Shown: positions 1-6,563 of the stretch, piece after piece
Numbering within the stretch: the first letter of the stretch is position 1
Layout of the letters: the number at the start of each line of letters is the position of its first letter
Assembly: GCA_964621525.1 (NCBI GenBank)
Contig: CAZUMS010000018.1
Coordinates: 69,328 to 83,446 of the forward strand
Reading direction: 5' to 3'
Length of the DNA stretch: 14,119 nt
Source of the DNA: CAZMGV01 sp964621525 [NCBI: uncultured bacterium]
GTDB taxonomy: Bacteria > JAGRBM01
Position numbers and translations under genes: made by a program
Notes under the pieces: model-generated
What the model saw: the letters and a program-made list of their open reading frames with translations, nothing else
Database searches by the model: none
What the model was told of the DNA's origin: nothing

Positions 1-437
1 TCGCCCTCGTCGTCACCGATATCGTCGGTATGACCCTGACCCAGCTCGCCGTAGTAGTTATAGCCCCAGCACTTCACCGAGCCGTCGTCCAGGATGGCGC
101 AGGAGTGGTAAGCGTTCGTAGCGATCTGGACAGCCGAATAACCGGTGCCGAGATCGACGATGGGCAGATCATCGCCCATCTCGCCGGGTTCGTCACCGCG
201 GTATTCATCATCACCAAGGCCCAGAGAACCCGAATCGTTATACCCGAAACATTTGATCTTGCCGGTGCTGAGCAGCACGCAGGTGAAGTAATACCCCGCG
301 GACACCTGGACCGGATAGCCCTCGCTGCCGAGATCCACCGGATCCAGGCTGTCGCCCATCTCGCCCGGTTCGTCGCCGAGGTCTTCAGTGTTGCCCTGGC
401 CCAGTTCACCATATCCGTTGTAACCCCAGCACTTGAG
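1..437 (-). repeat. 180-bp tandem repeat units encoding RCC1 blades
   Basis: The coding DNA repeats with an exact 180-bp period (60 codons): one unit at 258-437, one at 78-257 and a truncated one at 1-77. The plus-strand string tcgcccatctcgcc recurs at 172 and 352, and tcgtcaccg-like sequence recurs at matching phase near position 10. Units differ mainly in the loop after the GELGQG motif, as expected for diverged propeller blades rather than a recent array expansion. Confidence 0.8.
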
Positions 438-587
438 CTGCTGGTTCACGATAGCGCAGCTATTGAGATCGCCCATGGCCACGACGCCCGGATAAACGAA
501 TGGCGCCGGATTGTCCCCGTCGCACGCGGTTGCCGTAAACACCAGCGATGCCATTCCGGCCGCCGCCAGCAGGTTCCTGAACTTCAT
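1..587 (-). CDS. RCC1-repeat secreted protein, N-terminal part (runs off window)
   Basis: This is an open minus-strand frame with no stop before the window edge, so the C-terminus is missing. The protein starts MKFRNLLAAAGMASL and has a hydrophobic signal segment ending at Cys22 (context ATAC). That is a weak lipobox, so it may be a lipoprotein or an ordinary secreted protein. From residue 51 it consists of 60-residue tandem units. Each begins with a motif like LKCWGYN, runs through GELGQG and GDEPGEMGD, then VDLG, and ends with an HSCAIL-like stretch, which is the signature of RCC1 (seven-bladed propeller) repeats. Two complete units and part of a third are visible. An in-frame GTG at 596 (complement) lies 6-8 nt from the purine tract AAGGAAGGGG and may be the true start. 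The ATG at 587 gives the cleaner signal peptide but sits about 17 nt from that tract. Bacterial RCC1 proteins are usually extracellular or surface proteins. Ligand and role are unknown. Confidence 0.85.
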   Translation of the reverse strand, partial: MKFRNLLAAAGMASLVFTATACDGDNPAPFVYPGVVAMGDLNSCAIVNQQLKCWGYNGYGELGQGNTEDLGDEPGEMGDSLDPVDLGSEGYPVQVSAGYYFTCVLLSTGKIKCFGYNDSGSLGLGDDEYRGDEPGEMGDDLPIVDLGTGYSAVQIATNAYHSCAILDDGSVKCWGYNYYGELGQGHTDDIGDDEG

Positions 588-670
588 TGAAGACACGTTT
601 TACCCCTTCCTTTGGTTGGTTGAGCAGACCCGCAAGTCCTTGCCGGGCCGCCGAGACTTAATTTCGAATG

Positions 671-699
671 AGACTAGAAGCAGCCCTGTCCACTGTCAC
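671..699 (-). promoter_or_regulatory. possible promoter for the RCC1-repeat gene
   Basis: On the minus strand GTGACA (complement of 694-699) is followed after 17 nt by TAGTCT (complement of 671-676). The -35 is a 5/6 match to the sigma-70 consensus and the -10 only 3/6. The predicted start would give a leader of about 70-80 nt. It is called from spacing and partial consensus only. Confidence 0.25.
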
Positions 700-747
700 G
701 GCCTCCGCCCGGTATTTTTCAGCTACCCGGCTGCCCTTCCCGCACAT

Positions 748-770
748 GCACACAACCAGATAATGTGTGC
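748..770 (+). promoter_or_regulatory. possible -10 element inside a dyad, upstream of the permease gene
   Basis: A GATAAT hexamer at 759-764 (5/6 to TATAAT) lies between the inverted arms GCACAC (748-753) and GTGTGC (765-770). The -35 region is poor (TTCCCG at 737-742, spacer 16). If the -10 is used, transcription would start near 771. That rules out translation from the GTG at 765 and favours the GTG at 819. A dyad over the -10 would be a natural repressor site, but this is inference. Confidence 0.25.
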
Positions 771-818
771 CCGGGTAAACCCCTGAAACTCCAGCAGAAA
801 CGGGAGCCTTGTTCCGCC

Positions 819-2453
819 GTGAAACAGTCCGCCGCCAGCCCCATGCCGTGGTTCGTCGCCGCCGATCTCGACGGCTTCTTCGGCCTCGCCGTCGACAACC
901 TGATCCAGTTCATTCTGATCCTGGGGCTCTGCACCGGCGTGCTGGGGCTCGGGACGGAGTTCGTGCTCGGCACGATCCTGCCCGGGGCGGCCGTATCGGT
1001 GCTCGCGGGCAATCTTTTCTACTCGTGGCAGGCGCACCGGCTCGCGGAGGAAACGGGCCGGGACGACATCACGGCGCTCCCCTACGGAATCAATACCGTC
1101 TCCCTGTTCGCCTACGTGTTCCTCGTCATGCTCCCGGTGAAGCTCAACGCCGTTCAGTCGGGAATGAATCCGGATGAAGCGGCGCACCTCGCCTGGCAGG
1201 TGGGTATCGCCGCCTGCCTGGCCTCCGCCGTGTTCGAGACGGCGGGCGCGTTCGCCGGGGATTTCATCCGGCGGCACACGCCGAGGGCCGCGCTCCTCTC
1301 GACCCTCGCCGGCATCGCCATCAGCTTCATCTCCATCGACTTCGCCGTCCGCACGTTCCAGTCGCCGCTCGTGGCGCTGCTTCCGCTCGGCATCATCCTG
1401 ACGACCTATTTCTCGCACCTTAAGATGCCGCTCCGTATTCCCGGCGGCGCGTGGGCCGTGGGTCTGGGCTCCCTGTCGGCATGGCTGCTCGCCGCCACCG
1501 GGTCGCCGGACGCGCCGGTCAGCGGCGGCGCCGTCGGCGAGGCGGTCCGGTCGGCGGGCTTTTATCCGCCGGTGCCGGTCATCGGGGACCTCGTGGCCGG
1601 GCTCGCCCACCCCGGGACCTGGGACTACCTCGTTCCGGTGATGGTCCCCATGGGCCTGTTTAACGTGCTGGGTTCGCTCCAGAACCTCGAATCGGCCGAA
1701 GCCGCCGGCGACCGGTTCCCGACGAAACCGAGCATGATCGTGAACGGAGTGGGTTCGGCGCTCGCCGCCCTGTTCGGAAGCTGCTTTCCCACGACGATTT
1801 ACATCGGCCATCCCGGCTGGAAGAAAATGGGCGCGCGCTCGGGTTATTCGGTTCTGAACGGGATCTTCTTCACGGTCCTCGCCCTCACCGGCCTCACCTC
1901 GCTGGTCAACGCCTTTATCCCGATGGAAGCCGGCATGGCCATCGTGCTCTGGATCGGCATCATCATCACGGCGCAGGCGTTCGAGGCGACGCCCGGCGAG
2001 CATGCCCCGGCCGTCGCCATCGGCCTGTTCCCGGCCATCGCCGCCTGGGGGCTCCTGATCCTCACGCAGTCGCTCGGTGCGGTGAACTTCGCCACCGGGG
2101 ATTTCTCGCTCGCCGGAAAAGTGCTCGAAAACCCCGGTGCGTTCGCCGCCGCCGGGCTCCAGCTCAAGGGCCTCGTCGCCATCTCGCAGGGGTTCATGCT
2201 CACCTGCATGATCTGGTCGGCGATGGCCGCCGAGCTGATCGGCCGCCATTTCCGCCGCGCCTCGGCCTGGGCGCTCACCGGCGCCGTGCTGTCGTTCTTC
2301 GGTTTCGTTCATGCCGGAACGCTCGGCCCCTCGGGCGGCATCTACGACATCGGGTTCGCCACGGGCTGGAAGTGGTCCGTGGGTTATCTGCTCTGCGCGG
2401 CTTTCTTCGAGGCCATGCGCCTCTGGACCCGGCGGCTCCCCCTTTCCTCGTGA
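819..2453 (+). CDS. NCS2-like (xanthine/uracil/AzgA-related) membrane permease
   Basis: A polytopic inner-membrane protein of about 544 residues with many hydrophobic segments, probably 12-14 helices. The stretch FNVLGSLQNLESAE and the following GSCFPTTIYIGHPG segment with ARSGYSVLNG match the layout of the NCS2 nucleobase transporter core (compare GTSTTTSYIES in AzgA proteins). LPYGINTVSLFAYVF near the N-terminus recalls annotated xanthine/uracil-permease relatives. The GTG at 819 was chosen because GGGAG lies about 12 nt upstream. A longer GTG start at 765 has no ribosome binding site and sits on a putative -10, and an ATG at 843 is also possible. The glutamate of the YxEN motif in uracil permeases is replaced (Gly330-His331), so the substrate cannot be assigned to uracil or xanthine. 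It ends 24 nt before thiL and is probably co-transcribed with it. Confidence 0.75.
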   Translation: MKQSAASPMPWFVAADLDGFFGLAVDNLIQFILILGLCTGVLGLGTEFVLGTILPGAAVSVLAGNLFYSWQAHRLAEETGRDDITALPYGINTVSLFAYVFLVMLPVKLNAVQSGMNPDEAAHLAWQVGIAACLASAVFETAGAFAGDFIRRHTPRAALLSTLAGIAISFISIDFAVRTFQSPLVALLPLGIILTTYFSHLKMPLRIPGGAWAVGLGSLSAWLLAATGSPDAPVSGGAVGEAVRSAGFYPPVPVIGDLVAGLAHPGTWDYLVPVMVPMGLFNVLGSLQNLESAEAAGDRFPTKPSMIVNGVGSALAALFGSCFPTTIYIGHPGWKKMGARSGYSVLNGIFFTVLALTGLTSLVNAFIPMEAGMAIVLWIGIIITAQAFEATPGEHAPAVAIGLFPAIAAWGLLILTQSLGAVNFATGDFSLAGKVLENPGAFAAAGLQLKGLVAISQGFMLTCMIWSAMAAELIGRHFRRASAWALTGAVLSFFGFVHAGTLGPSGGIYDIGFATGWKWSVGYLLCAAFFEAMRLWTRRLPLSS

Positions 2454-2477
2454 CCGGACGGCGGATAACGTGACACC

Positions 2478-3506
2478 ATGTCCAGGCCCCAGACGTTCAC
2501 ACCCCTTGGCGAATTCGACCTCATCGACCGGATCCGCCAATACTGCGCCCCTGCGGACAAAGACCTCGTCCTTTCCGTGGGTGACGACTGCGCCGCCTGG
2601 CGGCCTGTGAAGGGTGAACTGGAAGTCGCCACGGTCGATTCCCTCGTGGAAGGCGTCCATTTCGACCTCGCCGACTGCTCGCCCGCCGAAGCCGGCTGGA
2701 AAGCCCTGGCGGCAAGCCTCTCCGACATCGCCGCCATGGGCGCCGCGCCCCGTTATGCGCTCGTCGCCCTGTCCGGCCCGGCGAACGTCTGGGGCACCGC
2801 CCGCACACTGGAACTGTACAAGGGGATGAAGCCGCTCGCCGCGCGCCACGGCATCCGCATCGCTGGCGGCAACCTCACCCGCGCGCCGGGGGGCCTCACG
2901 ATCACCGTCGCCATGACCGGTACGGTTCCGGAGCGGGAACTCCTCCGCCGCAGCGGTGCGAGACCGGGGGATTCGGTCTACGTCACCGGAGTCCCCGGCC
3001 GGGCCGCCATGTGGCTCGAGCTCAGGAAGCGGCCCAGGACCGCCCGCGAGTTCCGCGATCTCTTCCGTCAGGTTCATTACCGCCCCGAACCGCCCGTGGA
3101 ATTCGCCCGCCGCCTCGCGCAGAAGCGGCTTGCCAGCGCCGCCATCGATATTTCCGACGGCATCGTCTCGGATCTCGCCCATATCCTGAAGGCTTCGGAT
3201 ACTCCCGGAGCCACGCTGCACCTCGACCGCCTGCCTGTGTCGGTGGCGCATCTCCTTCTGCGCGAAGCGGTAAAGGAAACCGGCCCCTACGGGCACCACC
3301 GCTTCGCGCTCACGGGGGGTGAAGACTACGAGCTAATGTTTACGGCGCCAGAGCGCTCGGCCCGTGCCATCGCCGGTCTTGCGGCGGAACTCGGAGTCCG
3401 GGTCACCCGGATCGGCGAGATCACAAGGAAGTCCGGCATCCGCATTTCCGCTCCTGGCCAGCGTCCCGAGCCGTTCCGGGGGACCGGCGGCTTCCGGCAT
3501 TTCTGA
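2478..3506 (+). CDS. thiL: Thiamine-phosphate kinase ThiL
   Basis: This cytoplasmic enzyme phosphorylates thiamine monophosphate to thiamine pyrophosphate with ATP, the last step of cofactor synthesis. The 342-residue length is normal for the family. Family motifs appear in order: GDDCA (35-39, metal and nucleotide site), VDSLVEGVHF (53-62), SDIAAMGA (82-89), GGN (130-132), DISDG (224-228) and GGEDYEL (280-286). Both AIRS-type halves are therefore intact. Asn132 stands where E. coli has the Asp of GGDT, a position I believe varies in the family. The ATG at 2478 has only a weak upstream purine run (GGCGGA). Its stop overlaps the GAGGAA ribosome binding site of the next gene, which supports one transcript. 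No THI-box sequence is visible upstream of the cluster. Confidence 0.95.
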   Translation: MSRPQTFTPLGEFDLIDRIRQYCAPADKDLVLSVGDDCAAWRPVKGELEVATVDSLVEGVHFDLADCSPAEAGWKALAASLSDIAAMGAAPRYALVALSGPANVWGTARTLELYKGMKPLAARHGIRIAGGNLTRAPGGLTITVAMTGTVPERELLRRSGARPGDSVYVTGVPGRAAMWLELRKRPRTAREFRDLFRQVHYRPEPPVEFARRLAQKRLASAAIDISDGIVSDLAHILKASDTPGATLHLDRLPVSVAHLLLREAVKETGPYGHHRFALTGGEDYELMFTAPERSARAIAGLAAELGVRVTRIGEITRKSGIRISAPGQRPEPFRGTGGFRHF

Positions 3507-3514
3507 GGAAGCAT

Positions 3515-3985
3515 ATGGGTACGATCCGGCTCGAATTCCGAACGGTCCTGGCGAAAGCGCCAGCCGAATGCTGGACATGGGCCACATCGGTCGACGGCAT
3601 TTCGGCCGAGCTCGCCCCTGTCATGCGGATGAGTACTCCGAAGGGGGTCCGGAACCTGCTCGATCTCAAACCCGTGATGGGCAAACCCCTGTTCCGAAGC
3701 TGGGTTTACCTGTTCGGAATCATCCCCATCGACCGCTCCGACCTCACGCTCATCGAGCTTGAACCCGGCCGCCGGTTTCTGGAGCAGTCGCCCATGCTGA
3801 GCATGAAACTTTGGCGGCACGAACGGACTATCGATCCGGTTGCCGGCGGCGCATCGTCCGTCCTCACTGACCGTCTGGAATTCGAACCCAGATTTCTCCC
3901 CGGTATCGTCGAAAAACTGATCAGAACCGTGTTCACCAGGCGCCATCAGATTCTCCGGCAGCAACTAGGCGGAGATCAGACATGA
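3515..3985 (+). CDS. SRPBCC/START-like domain protein
   Basis: A 156-residue soluble protein without signal peptide or membrane helix. The pattern of an N-terminal beta strand (IRLEFRTVLAKAP), a short amphipathic helix (CWTWATSVDGISAEL), then alternating strands with LIELEPGRRF and LTDRLEFEPR and a long C-terminal helix (IVEKLIRTVFTRRHQIL) fits the SRPBCC ligand-binding fold. That includes polyketide-cyclase-like and START proteins. The fold assignment rests on pattern, not on a catalytic motif, and the ligand is unknown. GAGGAA at 3505-3510 is 4 nt before the ATG and overlaps the thiL stop. The gap to msrA is 12 nt, so it is an internal member of the same transcript. Confidence 0.65.
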   Translation: MGTIRLEFRTVLAKAPAECWTWATSVDGISAELAPVMRMSTPKGVRNLLDLKPVMGKPLFRSWVYLFGIIPIDRSDLTLIELEPGRRFLEQSPMLSMKLWRHERTIDPVAGGASSVLTDRLEFEPRFLPGIVEKLIRTVFTRRHQILRQQLGGDQT

Positions 3986-3997
3986 GGAATTACCGGT

Positions 3998-4540
3998 ATG
4001 GGTCATGAAGCTGCCGTCTTCGGCGGAGGCTGTTTCTGGTGCACCGAAGCGGCGTTTCTCCAGCTGGAAGGCGTGCTCTCCGTCGCGCCAGGCTATGCCG
4101 GTGGCCACGACCCGCGCCCCAACTATGACACCGTCTGCTCTGGCCGGACCGGACATGCCGAGGTGATCCGCATCGAGTTCGACCCAGCCCGGATCTCCTA
4201 CGGCGATCTTCTTGCCGTATTCTTCGCGTCCCACGACCCCACCACGCTGAACCGGCAGGGGAACGACGTGGGCACCCAGTACCGCTCGATCGTTCTTTAT
4301 GCGACGCCGGAGCAGAAGACCGCGGCCGAGGATTTCATCTCGGAGCTGAACCGCTCAGGCAAGGCGGGCGGACCGGTCGTGACGGAAGTGAAGCCGCTCG
4401 GGGAGTTCCATGTGGCCGAGAACTACCACCACGACTACTTTGCCCGGAACCCCGGCAATCCCTACTGCCAGGTGGTTGTCGCACCCAAGGTCTCGAAAGT
4501 CCGGGACAAGTTCAAAACGATGCTGAAGCGCCGCGACTAG
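3998..4540 (+). CDS. msrA: Peptide methionine (S)-S-oxide reductase MsrA
   Basis: This enzyme reduces the S-epimer of methionine sulfoxide in proteins and free methionine, repairing oxidative damage, with thioredoxin as usual electron donor. The 180-residue protein has GCFWCTE at 11-17 with catalytic Cys12, then GYAGG (32-36), HDPT (79-82), GNDVGTQYRS (88-97) and YHHDY (143-147). Cys157 in NPYC is the likely resolving cysteine; Cys15 and Cys47 are the others. There is no signal peptide, so it is cytoplasmic. GAGGAA overlapping the previous stop lies 8 nt before the ATG. It is the last gene of the plus-strand run and is followed by a strong hairpin. It is single-domain, with no fused MsrB. Confidence 0.96.
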   Translation: MGHEAAVFGGGCFWCTEAAFLQLEGVLSVAPGYAGGHDPRPNYDTVCSGRTGHAEVIRIEFDPARISYGDLLAVFFASHDPTTLNRQGNDVGTQYRSIVLYATPEQKTAAEDFISELNRSGKAGGPVVTEVKPLGEFHVAENYHHDYFARNPGNPYCQVVVAPKVSKVRDKFKTMLKRRD

Positions 4541-4562
4541 AGAACGCGGATGGCGGAGTAGA

Positions 4563-4592
4563 GCGGGCCGCTCCTTCCGGAGCGGCCCGCTT
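4563..4592 (+). terminator. Strong hairpin between convergent msrA and lipoprotein genes
   Basis: A perfect 12-bp stem (GCGGGCCGCTCC at 4563-4574 pairing with 4579-4590) closes on a TTCC tetraloop. It is followed only by TTCATTCATC, so the U-tract is poor. Being symmetric and placed between two converging genes, it probably works in both directions. It begins 22 nt after the msrA stop and ends 33 nt from the stop of the minus-strand gene. Confidence 0.7.
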
Positions 4593-4622
4593 CATTCATC
4601 TGCCTGTCAGACACTCGACCTG

Positions 4623-5432
4623 TCATTCGGTATCCCAGCTGTAGCAGTAATCGGTATCGGCATCGAGTCCGCCAGCACCGCTGTCGCCGGAGAACTCGGC
4701 CAGAATGCCGAACCACGTATAGTCAATCCCGGTATCCGTCTCGCCGCTGCCATATTCCAAATCAATGTCCAGGGTTTCATCATCCCAGGTACCGGTGAAA
4801 TCGCCATCAAGTCCCTGACAATAGCCCATCGACATACACATGTTTTCGCCGAGCGTGCCCGTGAAGGTAGCGAACAGATCGGTACCATCGTCGTCGGAAT
4901 CCAGGATGCCGTACACGTTGGTGCCGTCGGTAATGAACATCGCATCACCACCAAAGCTGGGGCCACGAGTGGCATCGACCGGCAAACTCATGTCGTATCC
5001 GCCGCAGGCAATCGAAATGGTATCGTCCGCTGCCACGGGGAACGCAGCCACCGAGTTCAGTTCGCCGTCGATGTCGTCAAACTGCCCCGTGAACACCCCG
5101 TTTTCGTCGAAGGTGCCCGTGATCGAATACTCGCCGCCATCGGTTTCGGCCGTTACGGTCGTACCGTCCACCTGACCGGTCAGGTCCAGAATATCGCCGT
5201 AGTCTGAACCCGGGTAATCCGTCGACCCCGGCGGAACTACGGTGCCATCGTACATATAGAGCTTGCCGGTAATGGAACCGTCGTTCGCCACATTCGCCTC
5301 GATGGCAAAATAGGCGTCGTTGTTCGTGGCGACGCCGGCATAATCGCCCGCGAACTCGTTGGCTCCATCGCTGCCGCAGCCGGCAAACAGCGCGGCCGCG
5401 CTAAATCCCAGGAACAGGTGCTTCAGTTTCAT
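4623..5432 (-). CDS. Acidic predicted lipoprotein of unknown function
   Basis: A 269-residue protein with a textbook lipoprotein signal: MKLKHLF, a hydrophobic stretch, and lipobox LFAGC with Cys19 as the lipidated residue. A good ribosome binding site (GGGAG) lies just upstream of the ATG. The mature chain is rich in Asp, Glu, Gly and Thr and nearly free of Lys/Arg. It contains recurring beta-strand/turn patterns (YSITGTFDENGVFTGQF; GDFTGTWDDETLDIDL), consistent with a beta-barrel or beta-sandwich. Four further cysteines (in IACGG, MCMSMGYC and DYCYS) could form two disulfides. I do not recognise a family. The many Asp-Gly/Asp-Asp turns could bind calcium, but no EF-hand or RTX consensus is clear. 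Monocistronic, convergent to msrA and divergent from rpsD. Confidence 0.8.
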   Translation of the reverse strand: MKLKHLFLGFSAAALFAGCGSDGANEFAGDYAGVATNNDAYFAIEANVANDGSITGKLYMYDGTVVPPGSTDYPGSDYGDILDLTGQVDGTTVTAETDGGEYSITGTFDENGVFTGQFDDIDGELNSVAAFPVAADDTISIACGGYDMSLPVDATRGPSFGGDAMFITDGTNVYGILDSDDDGTDLFATFTGTLGENMCMSMGYCQGLDGDFTGTWDDETLDIDLEYGSGETDTGIDYTWFGILAEFSGDSGAGGLDADTDYCYSWDTE

Positions 5433-5795
5433 TTTCTCTCCCGTAAATTGCGCCAGAATGGCGACTAATCCGCTAATTATGGCGTTTCAGCAGCAGACTG
5501 GCCATGACCGGAATCAGGATCAAGCCGGGCAAATTTCACTAGTTTCCCCCCTCTTTACTCCCCTTCCGCCATTATCTATGGTCGCCGCCCTTGGCTGGAC
5601 GGCCCCTTAGGGGTGCCGGGCGGCCGGGATACAACTGAATATGCGGGGCGAGGGCCGTTCCATCGGGGAACCGGCCGTGAAGCTCCGCCCAGCGACACGA
5701 CTTCCGGTGGCTCCAGAGCAGTCACCCTCTCCGGCTCTCCTTATAGACAGGCGATGCCCCGGACGAGTTCAAGAAGCGTAAGGGAGTGTCAAACG
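5433..5795. other. Intergenic region between the lipoprotein gene and rpsD
   Basis: This 363-bp stretch has no convincing gene. The rpsD reading frame stays open back to 5613, but that part carries no ribosome binding site and no S4-like sequence. It contains a nearly pure pyrimidine tract at 5543-5570 and a GC-rich hairpin at 5653-5676. The only clear translation signal is the GGGAG at 5782-5786 before rpsD. It must hold the promoters of both divergent genes, but no -35/-10 pair is good enough to call. Confidence 0.6.
5653..5676 (+). promoter_or_regulatory. GC-rich hairpin in the rpsD leader
   Basis: GGCCGTTCC (5653-5661) pairs with GGAA-C-CGGCC (5667-5676), giving nine base pairs with one bulged C and a 5-nt loop. 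It lies 120 nt before the rpsD start. S4 represses its own operon through a structured leader in several bacteria, so a leader element is plausible. No known S4-binding pseudoknot could be recognised by eye. Confidence 0.3.
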
Positions 5796-6407
5796 ATGTC
5801 GAAGAACGCCACGGGGCGCCACCGCCTCTGCCGTACCCTCGGAAGCTGCATCTGGGGGGATCCGAAGTGTCCGTCACTGCGCCGCGCCTATCCGCCGGGC
5901 AGCCACGGTCCCAAGCAGCAGCGCCGCAAGACCTCGGACTTCGGTCTCCAGCTCCGCGAAAAGCAGAAGCTGCGCACCTACTACGGCCTGCGCGAAGCCC
6001 AGTTCTTCAATACCTACTCGAAGGCGCTGCACCTCAAGGGCAACACGGGCGAGAACCTCCTCGCGCTGCTCGAGCGCCGCGTGGACGTGGCCGTCTACCG
6101 CCTCTACCTGGCGCCGACGCTGCCCGCCGCCCGCCAGCTCGTCCTTCACGGCCATGTGCTCGTGAACGGCAAGAAGGTGGACAAGCCGAACTACACGCTG
6201 AAGCCCGGCGACAAGGTCACGGTGAAGGACAAGACCAAGGTGAAGGAGTTCGTGAAGCAGGTCGTGGAAAACCACGCCGGCTCGCCGCCTTCCTACTACG
6301 CCTTCGACCCCGGCCTTCCGGGCGGATCGCTCACTTCCGTGCCGCGCCGCGAAGACATGCCGCTGCAGGTTCAGGAGCAGATGATCGTCGAGTTCTACTC
6401 GCGGTAA
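5796..6407 (+). CDS. rpsD: 30S ribosomal protein S4
   Basis: A primary 16S rRNA-binding protein that nucleates 30S body assembly; S4 also takes part in translational accuracy. The 203 residues match the usual length. Visible are YPPGSHG, SDFGLQLREKQKLRTYYG, LKGNTGENLLALLERR and the S4 RNA-binding domain (about 93-155) with ARQLVLHGHVLVNGKKVD and KPGDKV, ending in IVEFYSR. The N-terminus has His9, Cys12, Cys18 and Cys25 where zinc-type S4 proteins carry four cysteines. Start 5796 fits the family N-terminus and has GGGAG 9 nt upstream; the frame is open further upstream without support. It is stand-alone: the usual neighbours rpsM, rpsK, rpoA and rplQ are absent here. It could be the only S4 or a paralogue. 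Confidence 0.97.
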   Translation: MSKNATGRHRLCRTLGSCIWGDPKCPSLRRAYPPGSHGPKQQRRKTSDFGLQLREKQKLRTYYGLREAQFFNTYSKALHLKGNTGENLLALLERRVDVAVYRLYLAPTLPAARQLVLHGHVLVNGKKVDKPNYTLKPGDKVTVKDKTKVKEFVKQVVENHAGSPPSYYAFDPGLPGGSLTSVPRREDMPLQVQEQMIVEFYSR

Positions 6408-6422
6408 TCCTCCAGTCCTGAC

Positions 6423-6457
6423 CGCCTGTTACTCCACGAGGAGTGCAGGCGATATTT
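6423..6457 (+). terminator. First hairpin downstream of rpsD
   Basis: CGCCTG (6423-6428) pairs with CAGGCG (6446-6451) and ACTCC (6431-6435) with GGAGT (6440-6444), closing on an ACGA loop with a small internal loop. ATATTT follows at once. It begins 16 nt after the rpsD stop, so it is a plausible intrinsic terminator with a short U-tract. Confidence 0.5.
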
Positions 6458-6498
6458 CCGGGCCGTCCCTTTTCACGAGGGGTCGGCCCGGTTCGTTT
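6458..6498 (+). terminator. Second hairpin downstream of rpsD
   Basis: CCGGGCCG (6458-6465) pairs perfectly with CGGCCCGG (6484-6491). After a T-T mismatch the stem extends by CCC/GGG. TTCGTTT follows. Together with the hairpin just upstream it forms a tandem terminator that insulates rpsD from the hydrolase gene. Confidence 0.6.
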
Positions 6499-6527
6499 CC
6501 ATCCCCTTGGGCGCTTTAAAGACACGC

Positions 6528-6557
6528 TTGTCTCTCTGCGTCATGCGCCCGTATACT
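6528..6557 (+). promoter_or_regulatory. Sigma-70-like promoter of the alpha/beta hydrolase gene
   Basis: TTGTCT at 6528-6533 and TATACT at 6552-6557 are separated by 18 nt and match the consensus hexamers at 4/6 and 5/6. The -10 ends six bases before the ATG at 6564, so the predicted transcription start falls on or next to the start codon and the mRNA would be leaderless. Confidence 0.45.
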
Positions 6558-6563
6558 GGAGCC

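Noticed and set aside
30-590. A plus-strand frame opposite the RCC1-repeat gene
   Set aside because: Its apparent internal repeats simply mirror the 180-bp coding repeat on the other strand. The minus-strand frame has a signal peptide and real RCC1 motifs.
597-818. A TPP riboswitch upstream of the permease-thiL run
   Set aside because: I looked for CTGAGA and the ACC...GATCTGG-type THI-box strings and saw neither.
723-3299. An 858-residue open minus-strand frame opposite the permease and thiL genes
   Set aside because: It is antisense to two well-supported genes, its product is dominated by Arg, Gly, Glu and His with no domain or membrane pattern, and long antisense frames are expected from the third-position GC bias here.
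5613-5795. N-terminal extension of rpsD
   Set aside because: The extra 61 residues do not look like S4 and lack a ribosome binding site, while ATG 5796 gives the normal S4 N-terminus and length with a good GGGAG.
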